A DNA stretch of 64,000 nt, from NCBI RefSeq assembly GCF_027744825.2, contig NC_071342.1:25026001-25090000 (forward strand), given 5' to 3'. Both the position numbers and the translations under genes were made by a program. This stretch comes from Synchiropus splendidus. Its lineage: Eukaryota; Chordata; Actinopteri; Syngnathiformes; Callionymidae. The notes beneath the pieces are model-generated. The model had not been told where the DNA came from, did no database searches, and saw nothing but the letters and a program-made list of their open reading frames with translations. Below are positions 47,699 to 64,000 of this stretch, piece by piece (the stretch's first letter is position 1; each line of letters starts with the position of its first letter).

Positions 47699-49065
47699 TT
47701 GCACTGTCAGCAGACCTGCAGCTGTTGCCATGGAGACCCCCTGTGATCCTGGTCTCCTGCTGTGGCTGCAGGTTCACATGTGATGTCTGAACACCAACAC
47801 CAGACATTGGCTCGTAGCAGCTCTCCAACCTTGACCCCCGCTGACCTCGGCGTCCACCTGCCACGAGACGCCACGGTGAGGCGAGCAGAGGGTGAGCGAG
47901 CGCCAGACACGGCCACAAGTTTGAAACACATTATAGACCAGGCACGTTCTGCTGGGCCTCTTCTGGGATGACAGGGATCAGGCGGGGAACCGGTTTTGGC
48001 TGCGGCGAGTTCCTGGTGGAACAGCTGATACTGAGTCAGGAAGCGCTCATCTCTGACTCCAGAGGCGTGTTACACCCTCACGACTCGGTTCTGTGGAGTC
48101 AGCGATAATGAGTCACATGGGAGCGTAGTGTGAGGCAGGCAGGCCACCCCCGGACGATCAGCACGACGTTCACACCGGTCATCACCTCAGCCCTCACGTG
48201 ACCTCCGTAGCACACCACAGCGTTGGCTTTTTAGCCAGACCTTCCTGCCATGACGTCTCGGCAGCCTTGTCAGTAGCAGCTACCTTTTGTGCCTTCACGC
48301 AAGGCACCAGACCAAGAGTCCCCCGGCTGGTTCTCACGGGGCCCCTGAGCAGGCGTCCGGTGGAGTCTGGTGTCTCCGTTGTTCAGACTTGGCCACCCTG
48401 CTCCTCAGACGCGCGCCGGTCTCTGCTGGAGGTCACGGACACGCCAGGCAGGAGACTGGCGCGTGGCCACCTTCCTCAACCTCTCTCTCAGGACTCAGAA
48501 CAACCTTTCTTAAAGCAAGGCATTTTTACCCCACTCGTTCTCTCCTGGTTTTTCTACCGCAGTCTTGGGCGGCAGGGTTTTCTACGCCTCTTTGATAGGA
48601 CTAGGTTTTGTTTACCACGTGGCGCGCTCGAGTGCATGAACGTTTGGGAGCGTCCAGAACCTCGTCTCTCATGGAGCATTTAAGGCTTGAACCGAACCAG
48701 CATTTTGACCTCGGAACGTTGCTACGTTTCTGCTGTAGCCGGCTTCATGAACGAGCTGGCGCCCTCTGCCGGCGGCTGTTTGTGTTGGATTAAATCTTGT
48801 ATCACCACTCAAGTGTCGCGTCATACATGACGTCACGTCAGAAGGCGAGATGACCGGAGGTTCCTCCCTCCACAGGGCGGTCTCAGTGAGGAGTCCAACA
48901 TGGAAGTGCTTTATTTCAATGAAACCTTTTGGTAGTGCAGGAAGAGAAAACAGCTCACTAGCAACGCAAGCGTGTCATTGACCCGTGTTCGTCTCCTCTG
49001 GAGCTTCGACTGCAGGTGAGCTCCACTGACAGCGACCAGGACGGAAGGAAGCAGGATCCGCAGAT
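47448..49065. other. desi2 3' flank / CYP3 3' flank
   Basis: It contains an AC microsatellite (47667-47694). A variant polyadenylation signal ATTAAA at 48789-48794 could end a desi2 3' untranslated region of about 1.35 kb; no better signal was seen earlier. No further gene is recognised. Confidence 0.4.
47667..47694. repeat. AC dinucleotide microsatellite
   Basis: Fourteen uninterrupted AC units in the 3' flank of desi2. Confidence 0.95.
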
Positions 49066-52000
49066 CTACTGTTGTCTGGGAACAAACTTGAGTTTGATGG
49101 GCTTCACTGGTCTGGCCGCCCAGTCGAACGTCAGCGGAATCTGGGGGAGAGGGGCGTGTGCGTGAGCGACCCGCCTGTGTGAGAGAGGGAGAGAGCGTGC
49201 AGTACCATGGTGTCCCTGCAGGTCTCCACTTCGTAGCTCCGCAGCAGCTGCACCAGCACCGTCTTCACCACCAGCAGGGCGTAGCGCATCCCCACACAGT
49301 TGCGAGGGCCGAGGCCGAACGGCATGTAGGCGTACGGGTTCACCTCCTCGCCGCTGTCTTTGCTGAACCTGCAGGTGAGGTCACATGTCAGCTCAGCACC
49401 ACGGAACGGTGGGAGGGGACACTCCCGGGTTCCAGCGCCGATGTGGAGAGGCCCCTGTTGGAGACTCGGACTGCTGCGGCGCTCAGGTTGGGAGTGGAAT
49501 CCGTTTTCCATCACAGTCACTCACCTCTCAGGCCTGAAAAGGTCCGGGTCGGTCCAGTATTTGGGGCTCCTGTGCAGCAGCGTCACCGGGATCCCGACCA
49601 GGGTTCCTTTGGGAATGGTGATCCCGTTCATGTGGATGGTTTTCTTGCAGCTCCTCTCCAGTCGCGGCGCCGTGGGAGTCAAACGCATGGCCTCCAGGAT
49701 CACCTGCTCCAGGTACTCCAGGCCGAGCAGCTGCTCGTAGGTCATCGGGCTCTGGACACAGAGCCGGAGGGTCAGCCACCAGCGCACCGGGGCTCTCGGG
49801 ACACACCTACGTCTTTAGGGAAGGCGGAGTCGATCTCCTTCTGCAGGATCTGCATCTTGTCCGGGTTGGTGGCCAGGTTGTGCAGGATGAAGCTGAGGGT
49901 GGTGCTGGTGGTCTCGTACCCGCCGAAGATGAAGATGAAGGCCTGAGACAGGATCTCGTGCTCGGTCAGACCTGGAAGGGAGTCCGTTCACGTTCACGCC
50001 TCGTCTCAGCAGCTGGCTCTGTTGGTTCTGGAGTTCGGTGCTAACCAACGAGCCGCCCGGACCGGGCAGTCTGAGCTCCACACTGTGGTGTGTTCAGGTT
50101 CCAGCAGGACCCTCACCTTTGCTAGGCTGTTCCTGCTGGCCCTTGACGCTGGACTCAGGAATCTCACTCTCCATCATGACCTGAAGGAAGTCGGCGCGTC
50201 TCTGAGGGACACACGCGCGTGAGAAGCGCTGCACTGGTCACATGGTGAAGGTCACTCACAGAGTCGCCGGCGTGGTGCTCCTGCTTGAACTTCTTGATGA
50301 TGTCATAGAAAAAGTTCATACTTTCCATGTTCATGAAGTCCAGGTGGAGGAACCTCAGCAGACGTTCAGCAAGAGGGAAGGCGACTGGCGGAACACAGAC
50401 ACGGAGTCACCTGCGTGCATGAGTGCGTGCGTCTCTCTGAGGACCTACAGAGGATGAATAAAGGCCACGCCTTGAAGTTGAGCATCTTCTTGAGGTGCAC
50501 CACGAGTGGAGAGTCTGGGTTGTTGATGGCGTCGGACTCCACGCCGAAGGACGCACTGGTCACGACGTCCAGACTGTACGGGGCCATCAGCCTGGACGGG
50601 GAGACACGAGCTTCTCAGCCTTGGTTCTTCCCTCCCTGAGCATCGGTCCGACCTGGGCTCTCCAGCGCCACCGACTTCCACCTCAGGTACTCACTGTTTG
50701 ACATCCACGGAGTCCAGGTCCTTCTTGTCCAGACTCTGGACGAGTCGGTCGGAATAGCGAGTGATGAGCGGGAACATCTGGAGCCAGAGAAGAAGAGGAT
50801 GATGAGCCTCTCGAGCTCCGGGAGGTGACAGCATCAAGCTTGAGTCAGGAGGTCGGGTCAGGTCACCTGCTTGAGCTTCCCGCTGGTGAAACATGGAGAC
50901 AACGTGCTGCGGATCCTTTTCCAGTGGTCGTCTTTGACGTTGGTGATGGCGTCGTCCATCGGCCCCGAGATGAACGTCTCCTGAGGAAGCAGCAGAGGAG
51001 ACGCGTTGGACTCTTCCCCCACTCCTCATCCTCTCAACCTTCAGCCCCCCCCCCCAGCTCATTACCCGGCGGTTGGTGAAGACGCTGTAACACTCCTTCA
51101 GCAACACTGTTTTGATCATCTCCGGGTCGGCAACGATCAGAGTGGGGCTCCTGCCGTCGTACAGCCTGCAGACAAACACAAGAGTCAGCCGGCACCAGAC
51201 GGTGGCGCTGTGGCACCAACTCTTTTCTCCACACCGTGAAACCACGTAGACAGACCCGTGTGTTTCAGTTCACTTCCTGTTTGGTCAGGCCACGTCTGTG
51301 AACATCACACCCAGATCCATGTGTGGAACCTTTCTAGTCACCTGCGAGGGCTAGAGTCCTCTAGACCCATGGTGGGGCCGTGAGGCCCCCAAGAGGGCCG
51401 CTAGAACTTTTCTTGTTTCCCACCTCTGGACCGCGAGACGCTGAATTGAGTTGGCAGCTGCACATCTGTGATAATGACCAACTATGGAGAAGTTCAATAT
51501 GAAGAAACAATGATGAAGGAAGTGACGGCGCCCCCTACAGTACACACTGCTCATGAAAGCAGCTGCTGGAGCAGTTTTGAAAATTAATGACAACATTTTA
51601 TGGCAATACTTTTATTTACACTTGACTTATATCATCTTTGGAGTTTAAATAAAATATATAATTTAAGATATTTAGACATGGTTTTGTTATATTTGTTTTG
51701 TTCAGATTTTTTTTTTCAGTTTTTCCAATTTTCTCAACGTTTTTTGTCTTCAGTAAATGTGATGAACATGACTTGCAGCTGCTTCTGCTGCTGGTTGAAC
51801 TTTGCACCGACCACATGGTTTCATGTCGTTTCACAAGGTTTTAGTTTGTTTACGTGTGAGTCGATTCAATACGGTTATTGATCACAAATGATCCATGAAT
51901 CTGTGCGATGACTGGAACGGCCCCGGGGCCGTTTGTTCTGGGAACGTTGGGCCCCCAGATCAGAAAGGTGAAGAACCCCTGCCCTATGAGCGTCATGTTC

Positions 52001-53730
52001 CACGGGTCCTTATTGGCTCCGGACTCACACTCATGGTTTGTTTATCTCTGCTGTAATAATGACGCATGATTTAACAGCCCCATCTAATCTTGTCAGGACC
52101 AATAAACATGGAGCGGCCTGAACTCTGTTCCATGTTTGCTGTGTTTTAATTGTTGTTAAGGCTCAACACTGGAGTGACATCATGTTGGTCCAGCACCTTC
52201 TGTGGGGGCGTGGACGTCACCTGTCGTGACAGAGCGTGAGCTCACCCGCTCAGGATGTGGGCCACAGGCCACGTGAAGATAAGGCCGGTGGTAAAGGCTT
52301 GTTGACATGTAGTGTGGGCTTTTATGACTTGACATGTAATGTGGTCATAAAAGCCCACAGTATGTGTCAAGACCACCTCTGAGCTGCTGGCAATTCAGGT
52401 GACATAAGAGGCGGAGCCCACTCACCCCCAGTAGTCGCCATACTTGTCGTAGCATTCCTTGTCAAGGGCGGGAATCCCCTGCAAGAAATGTGCATCACGT
52501 CAGAGCAGCTGAAACCTGCGTCTCCTCAGACACTGACCATGGAGCTGAGGGCTCCTCTGCTGCTGCTCCCTTCACTGCGCGCGTGCGTGCGTGTGTGCAT
52601 GTCGCTCCTCACAGGGTCATTACAGTTCACAAAAACGAGAAATAAAAATAAACACCAAATTACAGCCACAACGTAAACTGATGCAAAGCAAGTGAAGCTG
52701 TGGGAGAGTTGTCCTCTGCTTGGGTGTGTACTCCTGTCATCAAGAGGCATCTGGATCTGGGCTGCTGTCACCACAGCTGTCCAGTCGGCCGTGTCGCCGG
52801 CCAACAGCCTCCTCTTCCCACCCGCAGGCTTTTTGACACGCACGTCTGTTGTTGGCTTTTCATTGCTGACTATGATTGTGATCTTCAGTCGTTATTACCC
52901 ATTACCCCGTGTTGAAGGAAAAATAAACTAACAATGAAAACTAAACTAACTGTCAAAGCATTTTTTAAAAACCGGAACTCGTTGAAACAAAGTGAATTTG
53001 AAAGACAAAAATTCAAAACTGAATAAAAAGGAAAACTACTGAAGGACCCAACACACAGCAGCGATGTCAGATGAGTGCAGGCAGAGGGCCAGAACACCAG
53101 AGCAACAGGGCCAAGTGCCTCGCTGGTGCTGGACCAGGAGGCGCCTCCTACAGGCCCCCCATCCGGACCCCGACTCCGCTGGCTGTGACGCCACACACCT
53201 GAGGGCCCGGGGTTCAGAGGGTGACTTTCTCCTTCACTCCTCTGGTTGACAGGTCTGACACCCTCTCTGGCCCGACGTGGGGTGGAACATCTCAACAGCG
53301 GGTCTCACCTTTCGCAAGGCCATCATGGTGCCGATGAAAGGCAGCGGCCTGGGCCCCGGGATTCCCAGCTTCTTGAAAAAACGATAGGGCCAAACTCCGT
53401 ACCTGTGACAGAGCAGAGACATTTCACATCTCTGCCTGCACCAAACTCGTCACAGGGCCTTGTTGCGCCTGCGTAGCGACAGAACCAGTCAGACCAGGGC
53501 GAGCAGGGAGACGCAGAACGGGTTCAAGCGGGGTCACAGTCACAGGCCCGTGGCCTGGGAAACTGCGCTCTGAGGAAGCGGAGTTGCGCAACAGCCAGCA
53601 GCGACTGCGCCGAGAGCGGCAGCGCGACTCCGAGAAGATGAGCCACGAGCTGGACTTACACGAGCAGCAGAGTGAGGAGAAGCGCCAGCAAGGTCCAGGT
53701 GGAGGCTGAGAAGCAGCTCAGGAGGAACAT
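49066..53730 (-). CDS. Cytochrome P450, family 3 (CYP3A/B-like monooxygenase)
   Basis: ER-anchored haem monooxygenase of the CYP3 family, which oxidises steroids and xenobiotics with electrons from P450 reductase. Thirteen coding exons: 53730-53660, 53402-53309, 52478-52426, 51165-51066, 50980-50867, 50777-50695, 50591-50449, 50384-50260, 50201-50117, 49971-49811, 49751-49525, 49368-49206, 49140-49066; 497 residues. Several exon lengths (71, 94, 53, 100, 114, 161, 227, 163) equal those I recall for human CYP3A4. Residues 1-24 form a membrane anchor ([14 protein letters not shown]), followed by the Pro-rich hinge [13 protein letters not shown]. The I-helix GGYETT is at 306-311, ExxR at 363-366 (EAMR), and the haem loop [10 protein letters not shown] has Cys443. 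All are intact, so the gene looks functional. Fish have CYP3A, B, C and D subfamilies; I cannot choose between them from memory, so no symbol is given. Confidence 0.93.
51345..51985. mobile_element. Candidate hAT-like element remnant in CYP3 intron 3
   Basis: Diverged sequence with GTGGGGCCGTGAGGCCCCCA near its left end and GGTGAAGAACCCCTG at the right, which resembles the hAT terminal motif CAGGGGTTCTTCACC in reverse. The left terminus is degraded and no clear 8-bp target duplication is seen. Confidence 0.35.
52297..52371. repeat. Long interrupted palindrome in CYP3 intron 3
   Basis: The inner arms are a perfect 16/16 match: TGTGGGCTTTTATGAC (52313-52328) and its reverse complement (52344-52359), with a 15-base loop. 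Flanking CTTGTTGACATGTAG and TATGTGTCAAG extend the pairing imperfectly. Confidence 0.85.
52900..53040. repeat. Dispersed repeat, copy b (CYP3 intron 2)
   Basis: AAACTAAACTAACTG, AGCATTTTTTAAAAACCGG and GTGAATTTGAAAGACAAAAA match the block at 42,660-42,905 in order and spacing. Confidence 0.6.
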
Positions 53731-53739
53731 GACGGCGGC

Positions 53740-55860
53740 AGTGCGGTCCGAACTGTCGCTCCAGGAAGTGGACCCAGGTAGTCTGGCTGCAGCCTGGAGG
53801 GCGGGGCGGAGCCCGACCCACAGGGGAACACCAGGAGGGGGGAGAGGACGAAACACACAAACAAGCATTCATCCTCACTGATTACTCTATACTCCAGGAG
53901 GAGGCCATTTTCATCTGTCAAATGATCATTAAAAATGAAGCCACGAACTCGGAAGGTAACGTGGGCGGACTGCATGGCGCCATCCTGTGGTGGGTCTTTA
54001 CAACTGCACGTCATTTGATCAGCCTCGTGACCATTCACACGAACACGACAGGTGGAGGCCGCACGCACGCGCGCGCTTCAGCCTGACGCTGAGATGAGAC
54101 CGTGGTGTCACTCAGATGACAGAGGGCGTGGTTTCAGCGTGCATAACACACACATTTCCATCGTGTACTCCGCTCGCACAAAAAACACTCGGAGCAAAGT
54201 TTCAACACAGTAATAATCAAGACAACGCTCAAATGCCGTTTGTTTTTATTGTGAGCCTCTCATCCATTCATTTCAAATGACGCAAAGACTCCAAGATTGT
54301 GAACTCTGAAAGAGAGAACAGTAAAGTGAGCAAGTGAGACTTCAATTCCAATGTGCAAAAATGGGCAAATCCGCAAATACTGTATGTACAGTACCTGTGT
54401 AGTTCACGGTAGACAGGCCCTTAATGTGGCTGTCATGATGAGCCTCTTTCTAGGTGCAGGATGGACAAAGGAAAAGTCCCAGGCTGCTTGTTTCATGTTT
54501 CTTTGGGATCAAACCCCATCTCCAGATGGTTGTGTGTCTCTGTATAGACAACAGAATAAGCAGACACAATCATCACATTGAAAACATTATCATTTTTGTT
54601 ACAATGTGCAATACACATCAGACTTTTAAAAAGGCTTTTATTCATGAAAACGTCATTTATTCTGACAAATATACAGATCTTGTTTCTACATCATCATGAC
54701 GTATTTCATCCCAATGTGATGACACTAGACATCTAACATGACGAGACCATATGCGATATAACATGTAACGGATGAACATGTTTGCCAGGCCAACTCATTA
54801 ATGTTATGCTCGGTTAACATGACGCTGGAAAATATTGATCAAGACACGAATGAAATGACAGATTCAACGTAGGGTCACGAACCTGTTGCGTCACAACGAT
54901 GTCATAGCATCATATTGGAGCGTGTGCTGGGGGTCACAAAAAACAGCCGTTCCGTACGTCGACGCCAGAAGGAGGTCAATCGACCCATCTGCGGAGAGCT
55001 GAGGCAAAACCAACATCACAACCACGCCAGGCTGCTTGTACTAGCGCGTTGGATTAGCGCGTACTAATCTGTCTGAAGAACGTGTTTTGTAAATTCTAAA
55101 AATCGATTCGTCATGTCGCTTCCCGGCCACCGTCGATCAACCCGGAAGTACATCCAGTGACCCTCCGTGTACGGTTTGTGACGTGAGTCGTTCTTGCCAC
55201 TCATGTGTTGTTATTAACGGGACAACCCGACGCATCGTGTGGGTCACATCAGGAGAGTGGGTCGGTGAGTGACGCGTGTCTCACATTGGCCACCGTGTTC
55301 GGCCGGACAGTCAGCTCGCACGCGCATGCTAAGCCCTGTCAGCGCCGGTGCTGCGACCTCTGTTTTGCGCCTTCTCTGTCGCTGAAAGTGGAGCACGCGA
55401 CGAAGCAGCACATGAAGTTGTTATTGCGCTGCGGCGGCGACGGCACCGCCTGTTGTGAATGTTCCGTCTGCATGGTGTGTTGATCACGACACTGACCCCG
55501 ACGTCCCCCCGGTCACGTGACCGTTCCGACAGCTAGCTTTCAGCGAACGTCACTGATCGCTGTGATGCTGCAGCAGTAGCAACAGAAAGGACAGCGATGG
55601 CTGTGACGTCAGGCCTCTGCGGTTCGACCCCTGCTCTCCGCTCAGCGTGTCCGTGTGTTGTGTCCCACCTTAAGCATGTGGCTTACCTCTTTTGACGCTT
55701 GTATCGCCCCCTTTTCTGCTTCCCGGATGCGACATTTGTGTGTTTGAAATAGCCTCACCTCACCTCACCTGCCGCCTAAAGTTATACTCCGTCGTGCGTC
55801 AGGGCTCCACGGCTTGCTTTGTCTTGTCCTAATCCTGATGGTCTCACTTGATCCCATTCT
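53740..55860. other. Interval between CYP3 gene and mrpl57
   Basis: No gene is seen from 53.8 to 55.1 kb. From about 55,100 the CpG density rises towards mrpl57, consistent with its promoter. An acceptor-like site (TTTTCGGACAG at about 55,863-55,873) just above mrpl57 suggests an untranslated first exon upstream, not located. Confidence 0.45.
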
Positions 55861-55889
55861 GTTTTCGGACAGCACAGTGAAGAGCCGCC

Positions 55890-56201
55890 ATGTTCCTCAC
55901 TCTGACCCTCCTGCGGAAGGGAGTTCCTGGAAAGCAGTGGATCGGAAAGTACCGGCGGCCGCGGCCGGTCACGTGGCAGATGAAACGGAACACGCTGAAG
56001 CACCTGGAGCGCGAGGCGGAGAACGAGTACTGGATCAGCCGGCCATACATGACGGCGGAGCAGGAGCTGGGCCACGCTGCCGAGCGCCGAGCCCAGAGCT
56101 GGCAGAAGATCAAGGAGAGCAAGTTCTGCAACTTTCCTGCACACAAGAGCGTCACGGATCACCTGGCTCACCTCAACATCAGCAAGAACTGGTCCAGCTG
56201 A
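55890..56201 (+). CDS. mrpl57: Large mitochondrial ribosomal subunit protein mL63 (MRPL57/MRP63)
   Basis: Small basic protein of the mitochondrial 39S subunit. A single uninterrupted coding exon gives 103 residues, human 102. Start ATG 55890 in a good context (GCCGCCATG). Conserved family stretches are visible: MFLT at the start, GKQWIGKYRRPRPV (residues 13-26), EREAENEYWISRPYMTAEQE (about 40-59), the GHAA block, and DHLAHLNISKNW near the C-terminus. No introns interrupt the coding part, as in other vertebrates. The neighbours on both sides are unrelated in function. Confidence 0.95.
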   Translation: MFLTLTLLRKGVPGKQWIGKYRRPRPVTWQMKRNTLKHLEREAENEYWISRPYMTAEQELGHAAERRAQSWQKIKESKFCNFPAHKSVTDHLAHLNISKNWSS

Positions 56202-56289
56202 TTCTGAGACGTTGCGTTTCTTTCAGGAGAGCAGGACCGTCTCCAGCTTCAGAGACTGGACCGCGCCGCGTTCATTATCAAAGCCACTG

Positions 56290-56295
56290 AATAAA
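56290..56295 (+). terminator. mrpl57: mrpl57 polyadenylation signal
   Basis: AATAAA stands 88 bp after the mrpl57 stop codon, giving a short 3' untranslated region. Confidence 0.75.
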
Positions 56296-56299
56296 TCTG

Positions 56300-58350
56300 C
56301 TTGAGAAGGCGACTTTGTGTGGCTGGTATCATGATCGTATCGCATGAGAAGTGGAGAACCTTCACCCACAAACGGCCAACAGATGCTTTTTGTTTATTCA
56401 ATTCTGAACGTGTTTTTTCTCATCTTTGAATCCAAAACCATTGTCTGTCTGGATCCCTTCCACAGCACGCCTGTCTTTGTCTGGCAGCTGGGACGACAAC
56501 AACTTCAGACCGCAGGACCTGTGTGACAGTTGAGGACTTCAGCAGCTGCTGTTGATCCTCACCTGGCTGCTCGGTCCTGAGCTCTCCACCATATGAAGCC
56601 AGGCCTAGTTAGCACGCGGGCTAGCAAGCGCAGGACAAATCCACAGTACCAACTCACAGACGTGTGAGTCTGTTGGAAGAGTTTGTTTTGCACTTCACAA
56701 CCACCGTGTTGCAGCTGACATGTCGGTCATGATTTCCCTGTCAAACTATAAGTTGGGTTCCTTGGTTCCATCACGTGCTGTCACGTCACGTCACGTGGGC
56801 CGAGCCGATGTTGTGGGGGTGGAAATGTACCTGACCTGGTGCGGCACAGCTCAGCGACGGCGGCCAGGAAGGCCTCTGCCAACCACCTGTCTGCAGCGAG
56901 GACCGGCCTGAGCCGACCACCTCCGCCAGCTGCCACACAGCGTGACACAGGTGTTGACTCTGACAGCTGGCTTTCATCATCATCTGCCGCACGGTGTCAC
57001 AGGCGCCTGAGCCTGTCCAGCAGATCACCACTGCCAAGTCTCGGCTGGCTCCATGATCCTCCCGAGATGACGATGAAGCCAACTGATGCTTCTGCTGGCC
57101 TCGCGGGTTTCACACCAGGTTTGAGAGCATCGGTCAGTCCAGCAGGCTGAGAGTCGGAGGAAGCGACGCATCACAGAGATGAGGTGCTGTTCGTGGGAGC
57201 GATGCGTCGCCTGAGCCGTTTTCAAACCCTCCATTTTCTCTTCTCTCTAAACCCAGGAGGCGGGTGTGTTCATCGCTGCCGCGGCTCCTCTCCCGTCTGC
57301 TAAGTTGAGTCTGAGCGGAGCTGCTTCATGCAGTGGGACAAGCTCTGCTGCGGAGCAGCCAGGGGAAGGATCTCACCCTGGCACGCATGCCTCGCGCTGG
57401 CGTCAGAGTCTGTCGCACTCCTCGCACCGCTGCAAGGTCAGGTGAGTCAGGTGTGTTGAGCGAGCGGTGGAGACTAACGCGCCGCAGGTCTCCTGTCAAG
57501 GGTCGCGTCTGGGACCCGCTCTGAGCCGCACCCACCTAAGCAAGTGTCCCTCAGCAAAAAGTACTGCACTTGTAGTTCTTTCTATCAAGTATATTTGAGT
57601 ACAAGTACAACAAGTGCACTTGTAGTTTACTAAAAGTATACTCATTTAATACTTCTTCGTACTAAATTGGAGCCTTTTTAAGTTTACCAAAGTACACCCT
57701 CAAGTATACTCCAAACCATATACCAGCACAGGGTACACTCATTTTATACTAAACTGGATCCTCATCCTGTCCCGCCGGGTTTTGGTCCTGACCAAGTGAA
57801 CCAGACTCGATCCTCAAAACTGCCTCCCAACTACACCTACGTCAGGATTCATCGTGTTTTTTCTTTTCCATCTCCTAATGTACATTTGTAATCCACCGGA
57901 GTGGTGACTGGAGTGAGTCCCAGCTGCCCGGGGTGAGAGGCAGGGGTCATCCCTCACAGGTGTGCGGAGACTGTCCTATGTGGACTTGGTATGTTTAGTG
58001 AGAGGTGTTGAGGCCCCTGAAACAGCTACAGTTGTGTCCATGAGGTGACCTGTGACCTGTGGAGGGAGCTCACGTGCATCAGTCAGAGCGGGAGACGACC
58101 AGGACTGTACCAATGCCTGTGTGAGTCCTGGTCCATATAAACCCATCTCCTGCCTCTCATCCGAGGCTGCGACATTTTAATCTCTCGCTTTCAATTTTGA
58201 CGTCAAAGACTGGACTGGACCCCACATTGACCCCAGGATGTCACTTGGTCTGAGATGTCTGTGTCCATTCCTCCAAACCTGATAGGACTCCCCAACACCC
58301 GCCCACCCTCAGCGTTGCTCTCTAGATCCATACTTTCATATTATTTTGTG
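56300..58350. other. Interval between mrpl57 and kcnh1
   Basis: No gene is recognised. It includes a cluster of AAGTATACTT-like palindromic motifs at 57,540-57,755, described as a separate feature. Confidence 0.5.
57545..57755. repeat. Cluster of degenerate AAGTATACTT-type palindromes
   Basis: Repeated motifs such as CAAGTATATTTGAGTACAAG, ACAAGTGCACTTGTAG, AAAAGTATACTC, AAAGTACACC and TCAAGTATACTCC follow one another over about 210 bp. This resembles a dispersed repeat seen in other teleosts; family unknown to me. Confidence 0.6.
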
Positions 58351-58359
58351 TCCTGGTTT

Positions 58360-58520
58360 GTGCGCACACACACACACACATATGTCGGTATTCCTGTATT
58401 GTGAGGACCTCTCCAGGCCACCTCCCTTTCCCCAGCCTCTCCCCCCCAAACACACAGCTCACCTGAACCAGGACTCTGGAGCAGACTGGACCCCAGTGAT
58501 GAGTGTTGTAGAACTTGAGA
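58360..58520 (+). mobile_element. CA-flanked inverted-repeat element, copy 5 (right end lost)
   Basis: A CA tract (58363-58380) precedes TTGTGAGGACC, CCCTTTCCCCAGCCTCTCCC and CAGCTCACCTGAACCAGG, as in the other copies. The right inverted repeat is not recognisable. Confidence 0.65.
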
Positions 58521-58849
58521 TTGGTCTCAAGACCACTTCTTCAGGGTCATTTTTACCCGGTCCGGTCTGGGCGGACTCGGGATTTCTATTGGACACCGGT
58601 CAGGACCGACCCAGAAAACCGCCGTCATTTGTAAGAGAAGGAGTCTGGCTTTGTGTTCGTATTTGCGGTGCATTTTCTTGGATATTGACCAGTGAGGGCC
58701 ACAGTGGGGCCAGGCTTTGGCTCCTGACGAAACACCAGTCGGTGCCCTTCCTGCTGACACCTGAGTGGGTCAGTTATTTTGACGGTCCAACCCTCCAACC
58801 TTGGCGAGGACCAGCAGACGCGTCATCACTAAGTTCGTGTTTGACAGGC

Positions 58850-64000
<5,151 letters not shown>

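Noticed and set aside
48198..48683. Open frame of 161 codons on the plus strand after desi2
   Set aside because: No recognisable domain, Arg/Ser/Pro-rich composition, lies in the probable 3' untranslated region of desi2 or in intergenic DNA.
52313..52359. Hairpin considered as a microRNA precursor
   Set aside because: The stem is only 16 bp with a loop of 15 bases, shorter than a typical pre-miRNA, and no known seed was recognised.

Overview
The window is vertebrate nuclear DNA, almost certainly from a teleost fish. All genes are split by GT-AG introns, most of them 70-1,300 bp long. The encoded VIP/PHI hormones are of fish type, there is an intact 13-exon CYP3-family P450, and the dispersed repeats (CA-flanked inverted-repeat elements, a TA-flanked MITE-like element, an L1-like fragment) are typical of fish genomes. 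No operons, CRISPR arrays, rRNA genes or convincing tRNA genes are present. Exons were found by hand: each reading frame was matched to remembered family sequence and checked for splice sites and phase. The complete gene models (vip, fbxo5, mtrf1l, desi2, CYP3) keep phase from start to stop, and the 35 anapc1 exons keep phase from the start codon to the window edge.

Layout. 1-18.2 kb: anapc1 on the minus strand, the APC/C scaffold subunit, with 35 coding exons and its 3' end beyond base 1. 18.3-24.5 kb: a gene-poor gap with microsatellites. 24.6-28.6 kb: vip on the plus strand, encoding PHI and VIP. 28.8-31.6 kb: a CA-flanked repeat and a broken L1-like retroelement. 31.9-34.9 kb: fbxo5 (Emi1) on the minus strand, an inhibitor of the APC/C. 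36.1-40.1 kb: mtrf1l on the plus strand, a mitochondrial release factor, followed within 10 bp of its polyadenylation signal by a 636-bp transposon-like element. 41.5-47.4 kb: desi2 on the plus strand. 49.1-53.7 kb: the CYP3-family gene on the minus strand. 55.9-56.3 kb: mrpl57 on the plus strand. 59.13 kb: first coding exon of kcnh1 on the plus strand, whose first intron runs past the window end.

The order vip-fbxo5-mtrf1l matches the conserved block known from human 6q25. In this fish anapc1 lies on the other side of vip, so the APC/C scaffold gene and the gene for an APC/C inhibitor sit about 14 kb apart. Two genes serve mitochondrial translation (mtrf1l and mrpl57). I found no clearly new biological system. 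The oddities most worth checking are an in-frame upstream ORF one stop codon away from the mtrf1l start, a GC-AG intron in anapc1, a VIP precursor without the usual N-terminal cryptic peptide, and a recurring CA-flanked inverted-repeat element in at least five copies.
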